64,000 nt of DNA from Rosenbergiella metrosideri (GTDB lineage Bacteria > Pseudomonadota > Gammaproteobacteria > Enterobacterales > Enterobacteriaceae). A program made the translations under genes and the position numbers. The notes under the pieces were generated by a model that did not search any database, was not told the DNA's origin, and worked only from the letters and a program-made list of their open reading frames with translations. The DNA lies in contig NZ_JALBCV010000010.1 of assembly GCF_022602565.1 (NCBI RefSeq), forward strand, positions 46,053-110,052, read 5' to 3'. Positions 54,659-63,430 of the stretch are shown piece after piece. Numbering within the stretch: the first letter of the stretch is position 1; the number at the start of each line of letters is the position of its first letter.

Positions 54659-55264
54659 CTATTTCGTTTTACGTGCTTTAGCGAGACATTGATGGGGATC
54701 GATAAAAGGAATGCGTGGGTGCGCGGTATCGAGGTCACGCAGTGGCTCAACTTCGCGCAGCGTTTGCTGAGAACGGGTGACCAGTTGATGATACTGCGCG
54801 GTACCGGCCCGTTTCCATGCCAACTCCTGACTCGATAGTGTTCGCACCACTTTGGCGGGAGAGCCTAAAATTAATTGATTAGCGGCGTAACTTGCCCCCC
54901 GCTTTCACGAAGGAGGCTGCCCCGACACACAGTTTTCACCAATCTCTGCAGCATCCATAATCACGGCATTCATTCCCTCCATCGCATTGCGGCAGAGGAC
55001 GCATCCATGTAACACGGCACAGTGACCAATATGGCCGTCTTCCTCAACCACAGTGTCCTGCTCAGGAAAACCATGCATGACACAGTTATCTTGGATATTA
55101 GCGCCACGTTTAACAACAATACCCCAAAGTCACCTCTCAAGCTGGCATGAGGGCCGATATAACCCCCGCCTCGATAATCACATCGCCAATCAGAACGGCG
55201 GTAGGATGAACATAACTTTCGAGAGACACTACAGGGGTTATGCCGTCAGGCAGTTGATAGAAGG
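54659..55264 (-). pseudogene. paaY: Decayed paaY (phenylacetate-pathway thioesterase/hexapeptide protein)
   Basis: Read on the minus strand in shifting frames, the region gives [28 protein letters not shown], a hexapeptide segment [33 protein letters not shown], then LILGSPAKVVRTLSSQELAWK and VTRSQQTLREVEPLRDL. This follows E. coli PaaY from its N to its C terminus. Several one-base indels break it, for example near 55165, 55128, 54928 and 54905, and the start codon is missing where the sequence joins paaZ at about 55258-55266. PaaY hydrolyses dead-end CoA intermediates of the paa pathway. Confidence 0.92.
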
Positions 55265-56816
55265 TGGATTTACCGCCCACCATGTCTTGACGTCAAAACA
55301 AGGGGTCGCCGTCCATATAAACGTCTTCTATTTTCCTTGCTGGGGTATGTTAGAAAAATTGGCTCCTACTTGGCTGGCCGATATGCCTGCCATCATTAAG
55401 CCAGGCACGGCAACTGCTCAGGTCACGCAGGTTATGGTTAAATCGATGGTTGAGAGCGGGCTAGTCCCTGATGGAGCGATCAGCCTGATCTGTGGATCCA
55501 CCGGTGATCTCCTTGATCAACTCGATAGCCAGGACGTCGTGACCTTTACCGGATCGGCAACAACGAGCCAACAGCTTCGTGTGCCCCCTAACTTCGTCAA
55601 ACAGTCGATTCCTTTTACTATGGAAGCAGACTCGCTAAATTACTGCGTGCTTGGAGAGTCCGTGACGCCAGAAGATCCTGAGTTTGGTCTATTTATCCGT
55701 AAGATTGTTCGAGAAATGAGCGCCAAAGCAGGACAAAAGTGTACCGCTATTCGTCGGATTATGGTGCCAGATGCCCAACTGGATAACGAACGCACAGCGT
55801 TACTTGAAAAATTGGCCACAATCCCAGTAGGAGACCCAAGTCAGACTGGTATCAAAATGGGTTCCTTAATGAATCTCGCACAACAGTAAGATGTCCAACA
55901 TCAAGTCGATACCCTATGCCAAGCCGGATGCGCGAGCTTACTCGGCGGTCACATCGACCCACAGTTCCTTGGCGCCGCTTACCCGTTAACCTTACCTTAA
56001 TTGCTCGCAACCTGATTCCACATCAGCCGTCCATACGATTGAAGCCTTTCGACCCGTCGCAACACTCATGACTTATCGTGATAACGACCATGCTATTACA
56101 CTGGCTCTCGCGGGTGGAGGGAGCCTCGCGGTAACTTTTGTCGCCAATGATGATAAGGCCGCGCGTAACTTTATCGCTGAAGCCGCCCGTGCTCATGGAC
56201 GAATACAAATTGTAAATCGCGAATCCGCTACTGAGTCGACGGGTCATGGTTCTCCCCTCCCACAATTGGTACATGGCGGCCCAGGTCAGGCGGGTGGAGG
56301 CGAGGAGCTAGATGGTTTACGCGGCGCAAAAGTCCAAGAAGATGTCGTACTCCCTTTCCGTGAATACTTTGAAGAACTTCAACCAGGAAATAGTTTACTG
56401 ACTCACCGTCGAACTCTCACCGAAGCCGATATTGTCAATTTCGCCTGTTTAAATGGTGATCACTTTTATGCCCATATGGATAAAATGGGTGCCGAGGCCT
56501 CTTTTTTTGGCGAACGAGTCGTCCATGGCTATTTTATCGTTGCCGCCGCCGCAGGACTTTTTGTGGATACGGGAGTCGGTCCAGTCATTGCCAACTATGG
56601 CTTAGAAGGCCTGCGTTTTCTGCAACCCGTTAAACCTGGCGATACTATCCAAGCGCGATTCACCTGCCAAAAAAAACCATCAAATACCAGCGTAGCGCCG
56701 AAGAACGTGCCACGGGGATCGTACAGTGGGCGGTTGATATTATGAATCAACATCAGGAGGTGGTCGCGGTCTATTCTATTTTGCCCCTAGTTGCACGTCG
56801 GGAAAGTGATTTTTAA
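55255..56816 (+). pseudogene. paaZ: Decayed, truncated paaZ (oxepin-CoA hydrolase/aldehyde dehydrogenase)
   Basis: Similarity to E. coli PaaZ (681 aa) starts abruptly at [20 protein letters not shown], so about the first 150 residues are absent. The dehydrogenase part ([11 protein letters not shown] with the catalytic cysteine) runs to an in-frame TAA at 55887. Traces continue as DVQHQVDTLCQAG, then frameshifted [16 protein letters not shown]. The MaoC-type hydratase part is readable from 56068, but about 25-30 residues between GGEELDGLR and GAKV are deleted. A frameshift in the A-run at about 56671-56678 separates the last stretch, which ends at 56816. Not functional. Confidence 0.93.
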
Positions 56817-56985
56817 GTTACTTAACGACCCTAGCCCTCTACGCGTTCACTAGACCAAACAGGGTATTTTTTCATCGTTTTACAATAAACCGTTATTAGG
56901 CTCTACCTAATATACCCCTCAAATACTGTTGTTAGGTATCAGGTTAAGGTATTATGGCTCTTTTGAAAAGTTAAGTGGATTGGAT

Positions 56986-57639
56986 ATGAAAATCGTAACT
57001 GTTTTGCGTTCGGGTGGAGACTACAATGAAAATCATGTTAGATGGCTTCATCGGCAACTTCCTGACACTTACGAAAAAATATGCCTTACCGATCTGGATA
57101 TTCCCGATATAAAAACAGTGAAATTAAGGACTGATTTTCCAGGTTGGTGGTCAAAAATAGAATTATTCAATCCCGATCTTATCGATGATGATATTTTCTA
57201 TGTCGATCTCGATATCGTTGTTTTAGGCGATATTTCTGAATTAACGGATCAGAATGAATTAATGATGCTTGAGGATTTTTTCTCAAATACCATGTACAAC
57301 TCTGCCATGATGTATATTCCAAAAGCAGAGAAGAATAAAGTTTGGGAAACCTTTAATCGTTTTCCTGAACAGTTCATGAGAAGATACAAAAAAGGGGGGG
57401 ATCAAGAGTTTATTAGTAGAATATTGCCCCACGCCAATAATTGGCAAAAAAGGTTTCCAGGCAAGATCTTCAGCTATAAAAAGCATATTGTGAAAAAATC
57501 TAAGAAATATAACCTTTCTAGCGGTAATGGACAACTTCCTGCTGATGCTAGAATTATATTCTTTCATGGCAAACCTAGGCCTTGGAACTGTGGTGAAAAA
57601 TGGGTTCCTGAATTAGAAAATCAAGTTGGTAAAATTTGA
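56986..57639 (+). CDS. Putative glycosyltransferase (LPS-type)
   Basis: A 217-residue protein with a DxD-type motif in FYVDLDIVVLGDISEL (about 91-106) and surrounding WWSKIELFNPDL and NSAMMYIPK, as in GT-A sugar transferases; also HGKPRPWNCGEKW near the end. The acceptor and donor are unknown; its partner, an O-antigen-ligase-like gene 2 nt downstream, suggests outer-core or O-antigen assembly. The ATG at 56986 follows TGGA; a longer in-frame start lies at 56929. Strongly AT-rich compared with genes before 55 kb, so likely acquired. Confidence 0.78.
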   Translation: MKIVTVLRSGGDYNENHVRWLHRQLPDTYEKICLTDLDIPDIKTVKLRTDFPGWWSKIELFNPDLIDDDIFYVDLDIVVLGDISELTDQNELMMLEDFFSNTMYNSAMMYIPKAEKNKVWETFNRFPEQFMRRYKKGGDQEFISRILPHANNWQKRFPGKIFSYKKHIVKKSKKYNLSSGNGQLPADARIIFFHGKPRPWNCGEKWVPELENQVGKI

Positions 57640-57641
57640 TT

Positions 57642-58871
57642 ATGGCTATTTTTAATAAAAGATTATTCAACAATATATCTCTGATATTACTAATGTTGAG
57701 TTTCTTCACAGCATTATCAGACAGAATAATGGGAAGGAATGCTTTCTTCCTTTCAGTCATAATGATGTTATTAATTAATATTAAAAATATTGAATTTAGT
57801 CTAAAAAAAATACTAGTCCCACTGACAACATTGATCTTTGGTGTTGCACTCTGGGTTTGGTACCACCTATATTGCCAACAAGATAATACTATTTTTTTAG
57901 CTAACCAAAATTATAATATAATTTCTCGCTATATGATATTTATTGGCATCGCTCTTTTTTTTATACAGTGTATCAAGCCAATATACTATGGGCCTAGCTT
58001 ACGAGTCCTAATATTAACTATTTCTACCTGCAGTTTTATTTATGTCTGTGGAGTGGGATTTTTTTATTTTCTCAGCCACCCAAGTGCGAGAATAAGAATA
58101 GATAGTGCTGCAACTATTTCTGCTTATATTGTTACATTACAATGTCTATTTACTATATATATAATAAATTTATTCAGTGTAAAATCTAAAAAATATCTAA
58201 TATCACTCGTAATTGCTCTTGGGTTTATCACATTAAGTCTCACGGAGACTCGATCAGCAATTCTATGCTTCCCTATCATAATTTTCATATATTTTTTTAA
58301 TCCTAAATTATTTGTTAAAAAAAAATATATAGCTTACTATACCTCTATTTTTATACTATTATCTCTTTGTATCAAAACCTTTTTTCCATTAACTATTGAA
58401 AGGTTAGCTAGTAGTTATACTGAAATTTCAGAAATGAGTGTTAACAATGATAGCTCTATCGGTGCTAGAGTGAGTATGTGGCAATCTGGGATCTATACTT
58501 TTACCAAACATCCATTTGGTCAAAGTCCATCATCAAGATTCCAAGATGTAATTCATTATATTGATAGCAAAGAGCACGGTAACCCTGAAGGGAAACGTAA
58601 TTCTGTATATCATTTACACAATGACTTAATTGAAAGATTATCTCTTCAAGGTGTTTTAGGTGGAATTTCGTATATCCTTCTACTAGCCTCAATCATATAT
58701 TTTGCATACAAAGAAAATCGATTTAGAGAGTATTTCGTTTTATTTATACTACCTATCATCTCCTTCGGAAGTGTGGATACTTTATTTATAGACAAACGAT
58801 TCATTATCGTTTTTGGTGCACAGCTTTTACTATTCAATTTCTTTCAGCGTAAAAACTTCCAAGAGAAATAG
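57642..58871 (+). CDS. O-antigen ligase-like membrane protein (WaaL/RfaL family)
   Basis: A 409-residue protein with about ten hydrophobic segments. The Wzy/WaaL-family pattern is seen in SLTETRSAILCFPIIIFIYF and in the large periplasmic loop SIGARVSMWQSGIYTFTKHPFGQ followed by VYHLHNDLIERLSLQGVLGGISYI, where the conserved H-N and R residues lie. Such ligases join undecaprenyl-linked polymer to lipid A-core at the periplasmic face. No good ribosome site is seen before the ATG at 57642, 2 nt after the previous stop, so it is probably translationally coupled. Very AT-rich. Confidence 0.85.
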   Translation: MAIFNKRLFNNISLILLMLSFFTALSDRIMGRNAFFLSVIMMLLINIKNIEFSLKKILVPLTTLIFGVALWVWYHLYCQQDNTIFLANQNYNIISRYMIFIGIALFFIQCIKPIYYGPSLRVLILTISTCSFIYVCGVGFFYFLSHPSARIRIDSAATISAYIVTLQCLFTIYIINLFSVKSKKYLISLVIALGFITLSLTETRSAILCFPIIIFIYFFNPKLFVKKKYIAYYTSIFILLSLCIKTFFPLTIERLASSYTEISEMSVNNDSSIGARVSMWQSGIYTFTKHPFGQSPSSRFQDVIHYIDSKEHGNPEGKRNSVYHLHNDLIERLSLQGVLGGISYILLLASIIYFAYKENRFREYFVLFILPIISFGSVDTLFIDKRFIIVFGAQLLLFNFFQRKNFQEK

Positions 58872-58903
58872 TCGATTAAACGTACCTGAATGCTATTCTT
58901 CTT

Positions 58904-58923
58904 CCCCCCACGGCTGTGGGGGG
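58904..58923. repeat. GC-rich hairpin in an AT-rich region
   Basis: CCCCCCA and TGGGGGG form a 7-bp stem around CGGCTG, 33 nt after the ligase stop codon. It stands out in AT-rich DNA. No T-run follows, so it may be a weak terminator or the trace of a mobile element. Confidence 0.45.
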
Positions 58924-58929
58924 ATACAG

Positions 58930-59118
58930 TCATCTCAATTCAACAATTCGGATAGATTTACGGTGAGTAAAAGCAGGATAGTTCGGGCAAATACTCCGTA
59001 GTTTTTCAGTGACGCAGCGATGACAGAAAATACACTCGAATGAGCATATATAAGTTTCTCTTGATTCTGTCGGTAAATCCTTATCACATGATTCGCAATT
59101 AGGCCTAAGAGACAACAT
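58930..59118 (-). CDS. DUF1272 small cysteine-rich protein
   Basis: A 62-residue protein matching DUF1272: LRPNCESCDKDLPTESRETYICSFECIFCHRCVTEKLRSICPN. The first three zinc-ligand pairs of the family are present, but the usual CPNC pair reads CPNY here, so one cysteine is missing. Function unknown. The ATG at 59118 has GGGAGG 4-5 nt upstream. Convergent with the O-antigen-ligase-like gene. Confidence 0.82.
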   Translation of the reverse strand: MLSLRPNCESCDKDLPTESRETYICSFECIFCHRCVTEKLRSICPNYPAFTHRKSIRIVELR

Positions 59119-59252
59119 TTAACCTCCCATTGAGTATCATTTATCAACCTAAACATAGCGTCTTCATTCAAGGGGTCTTATCACCTATAAGGTTTATCTC
59201 GAACTAACTTTATAGCTGATATACCAAAATGAACCCTATCCTTTGCGGCACA

Positions 59253-59447
59253 CTATGCCGCGCGAATGGTGAAGGCAGTCCTTAATAAGGCTTCCGCTTG
59301 TTCGATCTGCTCGGTATTCGGGAGGTGATGTAAGGTTTGAAGTAAACTAGGTAGAGTAATAGGCCGTTGCTTGGCAAGGAGTTGAATTACTGTCTGACCG
59401 ATGATCTCTTCCAGTAATCCATCATTACTAGTGGTATCAGTATCCAT
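59253..59447 (-). CDS. Small protein resembling YmgB/AriR
   Basis: A 64-residue acidic helical protein. The segment LLEEIIGQTVIQLLAKQRPITLPSLLQTL followed by AEALLRTAFTIR resembles the YmgB/AriR/YcgZ family of small regulators linked to biofilm and acid resistance in E. coli. The similarity is by eye only. ATG at 59447 has AGGAG 8 nt upstream. It diverges from the MocR gene, 252 bp away, across an AT-rich promoter region. Confidence 0.6.
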   Translation of the reverse strand: MDTDTTSNDGLLEEIIGQTVIQLLAKQRPITLPSLLQTLHHLPNTEQIEQAEALLRTAFTIRAA

Positions 59448-59699
59448 ATTTATCACTCCTAGCACTCTCTACATTTTTATATTATTAACTGTAGAGCATG
59501 CCCCCCATTAACTCTAATACTTACGGATTAATTAGGTTGGTATTTATTTCGATACACCAGAAAACCGAGAACTAAAATTTAGATAAAATTCATAATAATC
59601 AATAAGTAATGTTATTTTAATCGTTATTGATTTTTATTAATTGCGAAAAAAATTCGATAAAATTAAAATTTATCTCACGAGCTTAATGAGGTTATTCGT

Positions 59700-61073
59700 A
59701 TGTTCACTCTTTTAAAGTCCCAATTAGCACTTCTTCGCCCGAGTGAGCAACCTGATTATATTTTACGCTTTTTAATTTCCCAAGTTGAACAAGGTCATCT
59801 CCCTGCTGGACATAAACTCCCCTCTGTGCGGGAATTGTCTTCTCAACTGCACATCAATTACGCCACCGTGCAAAAAGCCTATCATCAATGTAAGCTGGCA
59901 GGTGTTATCACTTCGCGTCCTGGAAAGGGCAGTTTTATTAGCCACCGAGGTGTCGTTGAAGCGCTACAGAGTAGCCACGACCTAACGTCGATGAATTCGC
60001 CGCTGAGCGAACACTCAGAAGAGTTGTCGTTAGAGTTAAAGCAGCATGCAATTTCTTCAATCTATGACTATGATTTTAGGAATATTTTTCGCTATCACTC
60101 GACACTCGATAATCCTGATATCCGTCAAACCGGCCTAGAATGGCTAGGTAAAAAGATCCTACAGCCCTCGATGAATCGTATTTTACCTTGCGCGGGGATT
60201 CATGAAGGATTATTGGCGCTATTTATTCTGCATCAGAAAAAAGGGACGATTGCGCTTCCCCTGTATTTTTATTCCGGATTAAAATCGATCGTCCAGCTAC
60301 TCGCAACCCCGTATGTCACCATACCTTGCGATGAAGAAGGCCCACTTCCCAGTGCCTTAGTAGGACTGTGTGAAGAAAAACAGATCAGCGCGCTTTACAT
60401 CAACCCTAATATTAATAACCCCACTACCGTCACGCTTTCGATTAATCGCCGGCTTGCGTTAGCGGAAGTCGCCAAGCGCTACCACCTATCGATCATCGAA
60501 GATGATGCCTATGGCGCTCTTGCCAGCCAAGGGATTGCTACCTTTAGTCAGATCCTACCGAGTCATACCTGGTATTTACAGGGGCTCTCGAAAAGTTTTG
60601 CGCCGGGGATGAGAATGGCGTGGGTCTATGGGCCGTCAGAGGGTGAAACACATCAACTTTGCCAGATAATGGGGGCGTTAAAAGTGAGTGACAATCCCCT
60701 AACTCATCAGATCGTTAATAAGTGGGTGATGTCTGGCGTCGCCCAGCGCACGGCAGAAGAAACGCAGAAAACAACGCGGGTGCGAGTAAAGTTATTTCGT
60801 CGCTTATTCCCCGACGATCACTATCAAATCTCTGACGATGGCTTTCATGTCTGGTTTAGCCTGGGCAAGAGAAATGCCTACGAGATTGCTTTCCTGCTGC
60901 AACAGGCGGGAATTTCTGCAACCCCCTCCAACGAGTTTAGTTTTGAAAAAAATGAAGAGAGTTTTTTACGGATCAGTTTGAGCGGTTACAGCTCGCTTGC
61001 CGCATTAGAACGCGCGTTAAAGAAATTTCGCGATGTGTTAAATACCCTCTATTTAAAGCATACCCAGGTATAA
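59700..61073 (+). CDS. MocR-type regulator (GntR helix-turn-helix fused to aminotransferase)
   Basis: A 457-residue protein. Residues about 15-85 form a GntR winged helix (YILRFLISQVEQGHLPAGHKLPSVRELSSQLHINYATVQKAYHQ). Residues about 130-450 are aminotransferase-like, with VEDDAYG-type IEDDAYGALA and the PLP lysine in LQGLSKSFAPGMRMAW. MocR proteins use PLP as a sensor to control vitamin B6, GABA, taurine or antibiotic genes; the target here is unknown. It is 10 nt from ylaC, an unusual partner. Confidence 0.88.
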   Translation: MFTLLKSQLALLRPSEQPDYILRFLISQVEQGHLPAGHKLPSVRELSSQLHINYATVQKAYHQCKLAGVITSRPGKGSFISHRGVVEALQSSHDLTSMNSPLSEHSEELSLELKQHAISSIYDYDFRNIFRYHSTLDNPDIRQTGLEWLGKKILQPSMNRILPCAGIHEGLLALFILHQKKGTIALPLYFYSGLKSIVQLLATPYVTIPCDEEGPLPSALVGLCEEKQISALYINPNINNPTTVTLSINRRLALAEVAKRYHLSIIEDDAYGALASQGIATFSQILPSHTWYLQGLSKSFAPGMRMAWVYGPSEGETHQLCQIMGALKVSDNPLTHQIVNKWVMSGVAQRTAEETQKTTRVRVKLFRRLFPDDHYQISDDGFHVWFSLGKRNAYEIAFLLQQAGISATPSNEFSFEKNEESFLRISLSGYSSLAALERALKKFRDVLNTLYLKHTQV

Positions 61074-61083
61074 GGTGAACGAT

Positions 61084-61539
61084 ATGAGCGCAGTACAAGA
61101 GATCTTACAACGCGAACTGACACGGATTAATCTTGAGGAGAAACGCGATGATAAGCTAATTTTCGATCCGCGTTTTGTGTTCGAAAAAAAAGGCCTCTAC
61201 GCCATTATGCTCGGAATGTTTATTCTGACGATAGGGCTACTAATTTATTCGGATATTTTTAGTCGTCTTGATGTATGGATATGTGTGGCGATTTTTGTCT
61301 TATTAAACGGCTTTTTCTTTTTCCATATCACCCCGTCTTATCACCTCGATGATATCGATAAAATTGCATGGAGAAATTGTTATACCGGTGAATGGTATCG
61401 AGAAGTTCCAGTGCGATCCGCCGTTATCGATCAGATCCTTCATTCAGACCGGGTCTCTGATCAGAGCAAGAATGAGATCAAACGCTTACAAGCATTAGGT
61501 GCTGAAATTTTCTTTCGTGATCTGGCGAAAATGCAGTAG
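61084..61539 (+). CDS. ylaC: YlaC-family inner membrane protein
   Basis: A 151-residue protein resembling E. coli YlaC (156 aa): a charged N terminus with LEEKRDDK, two membrane helices (about 38-57 and 65-82, the second FVLLNGFFFFHI), and the conserved CYTGEWYREVPV plus a helical tail. Function unknown. ATG at 61084 with AAGG 8 nt upstream, within 10 nt of the MocR stop, so co-transcription is likely. Confidence 0.8.
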   Translation: MSAVQEILQRELTRINLEEKRDDKLIFDPRFVFEKKGLYAIMLGMFILTIGLLIYSDIFSRLDVWICVAIFVLLNGFFFFHITPSYHLDDIDKIAWRNCYTGEWYREVPVRSAVIDQILHSDRVSDQSKNEIKRLQALGAEIFFRDLAKMQ

Positions 61540-61683
61540 CTCCGCGAGTAGGCCTTACCTCTCCCCCACGTTGAAACACTTCTCGCATTTGGTTACGTCG
61601 ACAGTGATTACTTTTGAATTGCTAGTCACTGTTTGACGATAAGCTCCCGTAAGCTGTACCGCTCAACGAATCGGAGTCTTATT

Positions 61684-61869
61684 ATGAAAAAGCAGTCTTA
61701 CTCGGCATTGCTACTCTTACTGATCTCTTTCGCTTCATTCGCCCAACCCAAGGTACATCACAAGGGTTATCCTAGTCCGTGGTCACATCGATACCAGAAT
61801 CATTATGCCGATACGGCAGAATCACCCGATGAATTTATGCGTCCGCCGCTTCGCGAATTACGGCGCTGA
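61684..61869 (+). CDS. Small secreted protein of unknown function
   Basis: A 61-residue protein: signal peptide MKKQSYSALLLLLISFASFA cleaved near residue 20, then a short basic, histidine- and proline-rich mature part (PKVHHKGYPSPWSHRYQNHY). I do not recognise it. GGAG stands 8 nt before the ATG at 61684. Confidence 0.6.
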   Translation: MKKQSYSALLLLLISFASFAQPKVHHKGYPSPWSHRYQNHYADTAESPDEFMRPPLRELRR

Positions 61870-62014
61870 TCGCGAAGGGAGACTGGGGAAAGGGATAAGT
61901 CGCCCCGGTCTAAATTCTTCTGCCGACGATGTGCAGAAAACTTTTAAGTAAATTTGTTTTTTTGGCTGAAATAATACGAAAATAATGATCTCACTCGGCC
62001 AATAGCTATTCACT

Positions 62015-63244
62015 ATGTCAAATAAAACACAGATTACCCCTTTAAAAGCGATGATTGCCGCCATAAGCGGTTATGCAATGGACGGTTTTGATCTACTGAT
62101 ATTGGGCTTTATGTTACCCGTAATTAGTCAACATCTCGCGCTCAGTCCCGAACAAGGCGGGGCCTTAGTGACTTGGACCCTAATTGGTGCGGTAATAGGA
62201 GGAATACTGTTTGGATTTCTCAGTGACCGCTATGGCCGTGTCAAGATGTTGACCATGACCATTTTAATGTTTGCCGTTTTTACGGGCCTCTGCGCTTTTT
62301 CCCAAGGCTATTGGGATTTGCTCACTTACCGTACTTTAGCCGGTGTAGGCTTGGGCGGAGAATTTGGTATTGGGATGGCACTTATCGCCGAGACATGGCC
62401 AGCGCAGCAACGTAACCGAGCCTCGGCGTGGGTCGGTATGGGATGGCAACTCGGCGTGCTGCTCGCCGCAATCATTGCCCCTCTCTTACTCCCCGTAATC
62501 GGATGGCGAGGAATTTTTTTAATTGGCTTGCTCCCTGCATTATTCTCCTTTTTTCTGCGCCACGGGCTGGAAGAACCCACCGCTTATCGCCAAGCTCAAA
62601 TACAGAAACCGCGACTTGGGCTGAGAAAAAGCCTGGCGATGCTTTGTCGCGACCGTATAACGACGAAAGCCAGTCTTGGGATATTTATCCTCTGTTCCGT
62701 ACAAAACTTTGGTTATTACGGATTGATGATCTGGATGCCCACTTACCTTTCTCAGCAATTCGGTTTTTCGCTGACAAAATCAGGACTTTGGACCGCAGTT
62801 ACCGTTGTAGGCATGATGTTTGGCATTGGTCTATTTGGTTTATTAGCTGACCGTTACGCCCGCTGGAAAATCTTTATCCTTTATCAATTGAGTGCACTGG
62901 CGATGGTGATCCTCTACGCACAGCTACAGACCCCAACAAGTATGCTGATTGCCGGCGCGGTGATGGGAATGTTTGTTAATGGTATGGTTGGTGGCTATGG
63001 AGCCTTGATTTCAGATACCTATCCTACGGAAATCCGTGCGATAGCTCAAAATGTACTGTTTAACCTTGGTCGAGGGGTAGGTGGCTTTGGCCCTCTGGTG
63101 ATGGGATTAATCGCTAGTCATGGCTCCTTTATGCTCGCCATTAGCTTACTGGCTATTCTCTATTTGCTTGATGTGATAGCAACATTATTCCTTGTCCCTA
63201 AACAGCAATCGATGACTGAAGACCACTTGGGCGCTATAGGTTAA
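62015..63244 (+). CDS. MFS transporter, aromatic acid:H+ symporter-like
   Basis: A 409-residue 12-helix transporter. The helix-1 motif MDGFDLLILGFMLP is that of the AAHS family, whose members take up aromatic acids, and motif A reads GFLSDRYGRVKML, with GLLADRYARWK at the second half. The YGALISDTYPTEIRAIAQN segment is also family-typical. Substrate unproven; the nearby paa scar and tannase-like gene make an aromatic compound plausible. A terminator follows. Confidence 0.83.
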   Translation: MSNKTQITPLKAMIAAISGYAMDGFDLLILGFMLPVISQHLALSPEQGGALVTWTLIGAVIGGILFGFLSDRYGRVKMLTMTILMFAVFTGLCAFSQGYWDLLTYRTLAGVGLGGEFGIGMALIAETWPAQQRNRASAWVGMGWQLGVLLAAIIAPLLLPVIGWRGIFLIGLLPALFSFFLRHGLEEPTAYRQAQIQKPRLGLRKSLAMLCRDRITTKASLGIFILCSVQNFGYYGLMIWMPTYLSQQFGFSLTKSGLWTAVTVVGMMFGIGLFGLLADRYARWKIFILYQLSALAMVILYAQLQTPTSMLIAGAVMGMFVNGMVGGYGALISDTYPTEIRAIAQNVLFNLGRGVGGFGPLVMGLIASHGSFMLAISLLAILYLLDVIATLFLVPKQQSMTEDHLGAIG

Positions 63245-63279
63245 TTTTTTGCCTCGATAGCAATAATCTGAGAGCTTAG

Positions 63280-63318
63280 CAGCACCTCATCCCACTTACG
63301 ATGGGGTGCTGTATATTG
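63280..63318 (+). terminator. Hairpin terminator after the MFS gene
   Basis: A 12-bp stem CAGCACCTCATC / GATGGGGTGCTG (63280-63291 with 63300-63311, one G-U pair), 36 nt after the stop codon, followed by a weak T-rich stretch. Confidence 0.7.
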
Positions 63319-63430
63319 GCTACTGTAAACAAGGTCTTCAATCACTATTGAAAATAGACTCTTAAATTATATTATCGAAATAGTGACATTCACTATAAAT
63401 AATAAAATACGATGAGATTCATATGTCATC

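Noticed and set aside
55053..55195. N-terminal 50-codon extension of the paaZ-like frame
   Set aside because: It reads antisense to paaY sequence; paaZ similarity begins only at about 55258, so the frame is an accident of the fusion.
58935..59171. 78-codon minus frame overlapping the DUF1272 gene
   Set aside because: The other frame carries the conserved cysteine pattern and a good ribosome site; this one does not.
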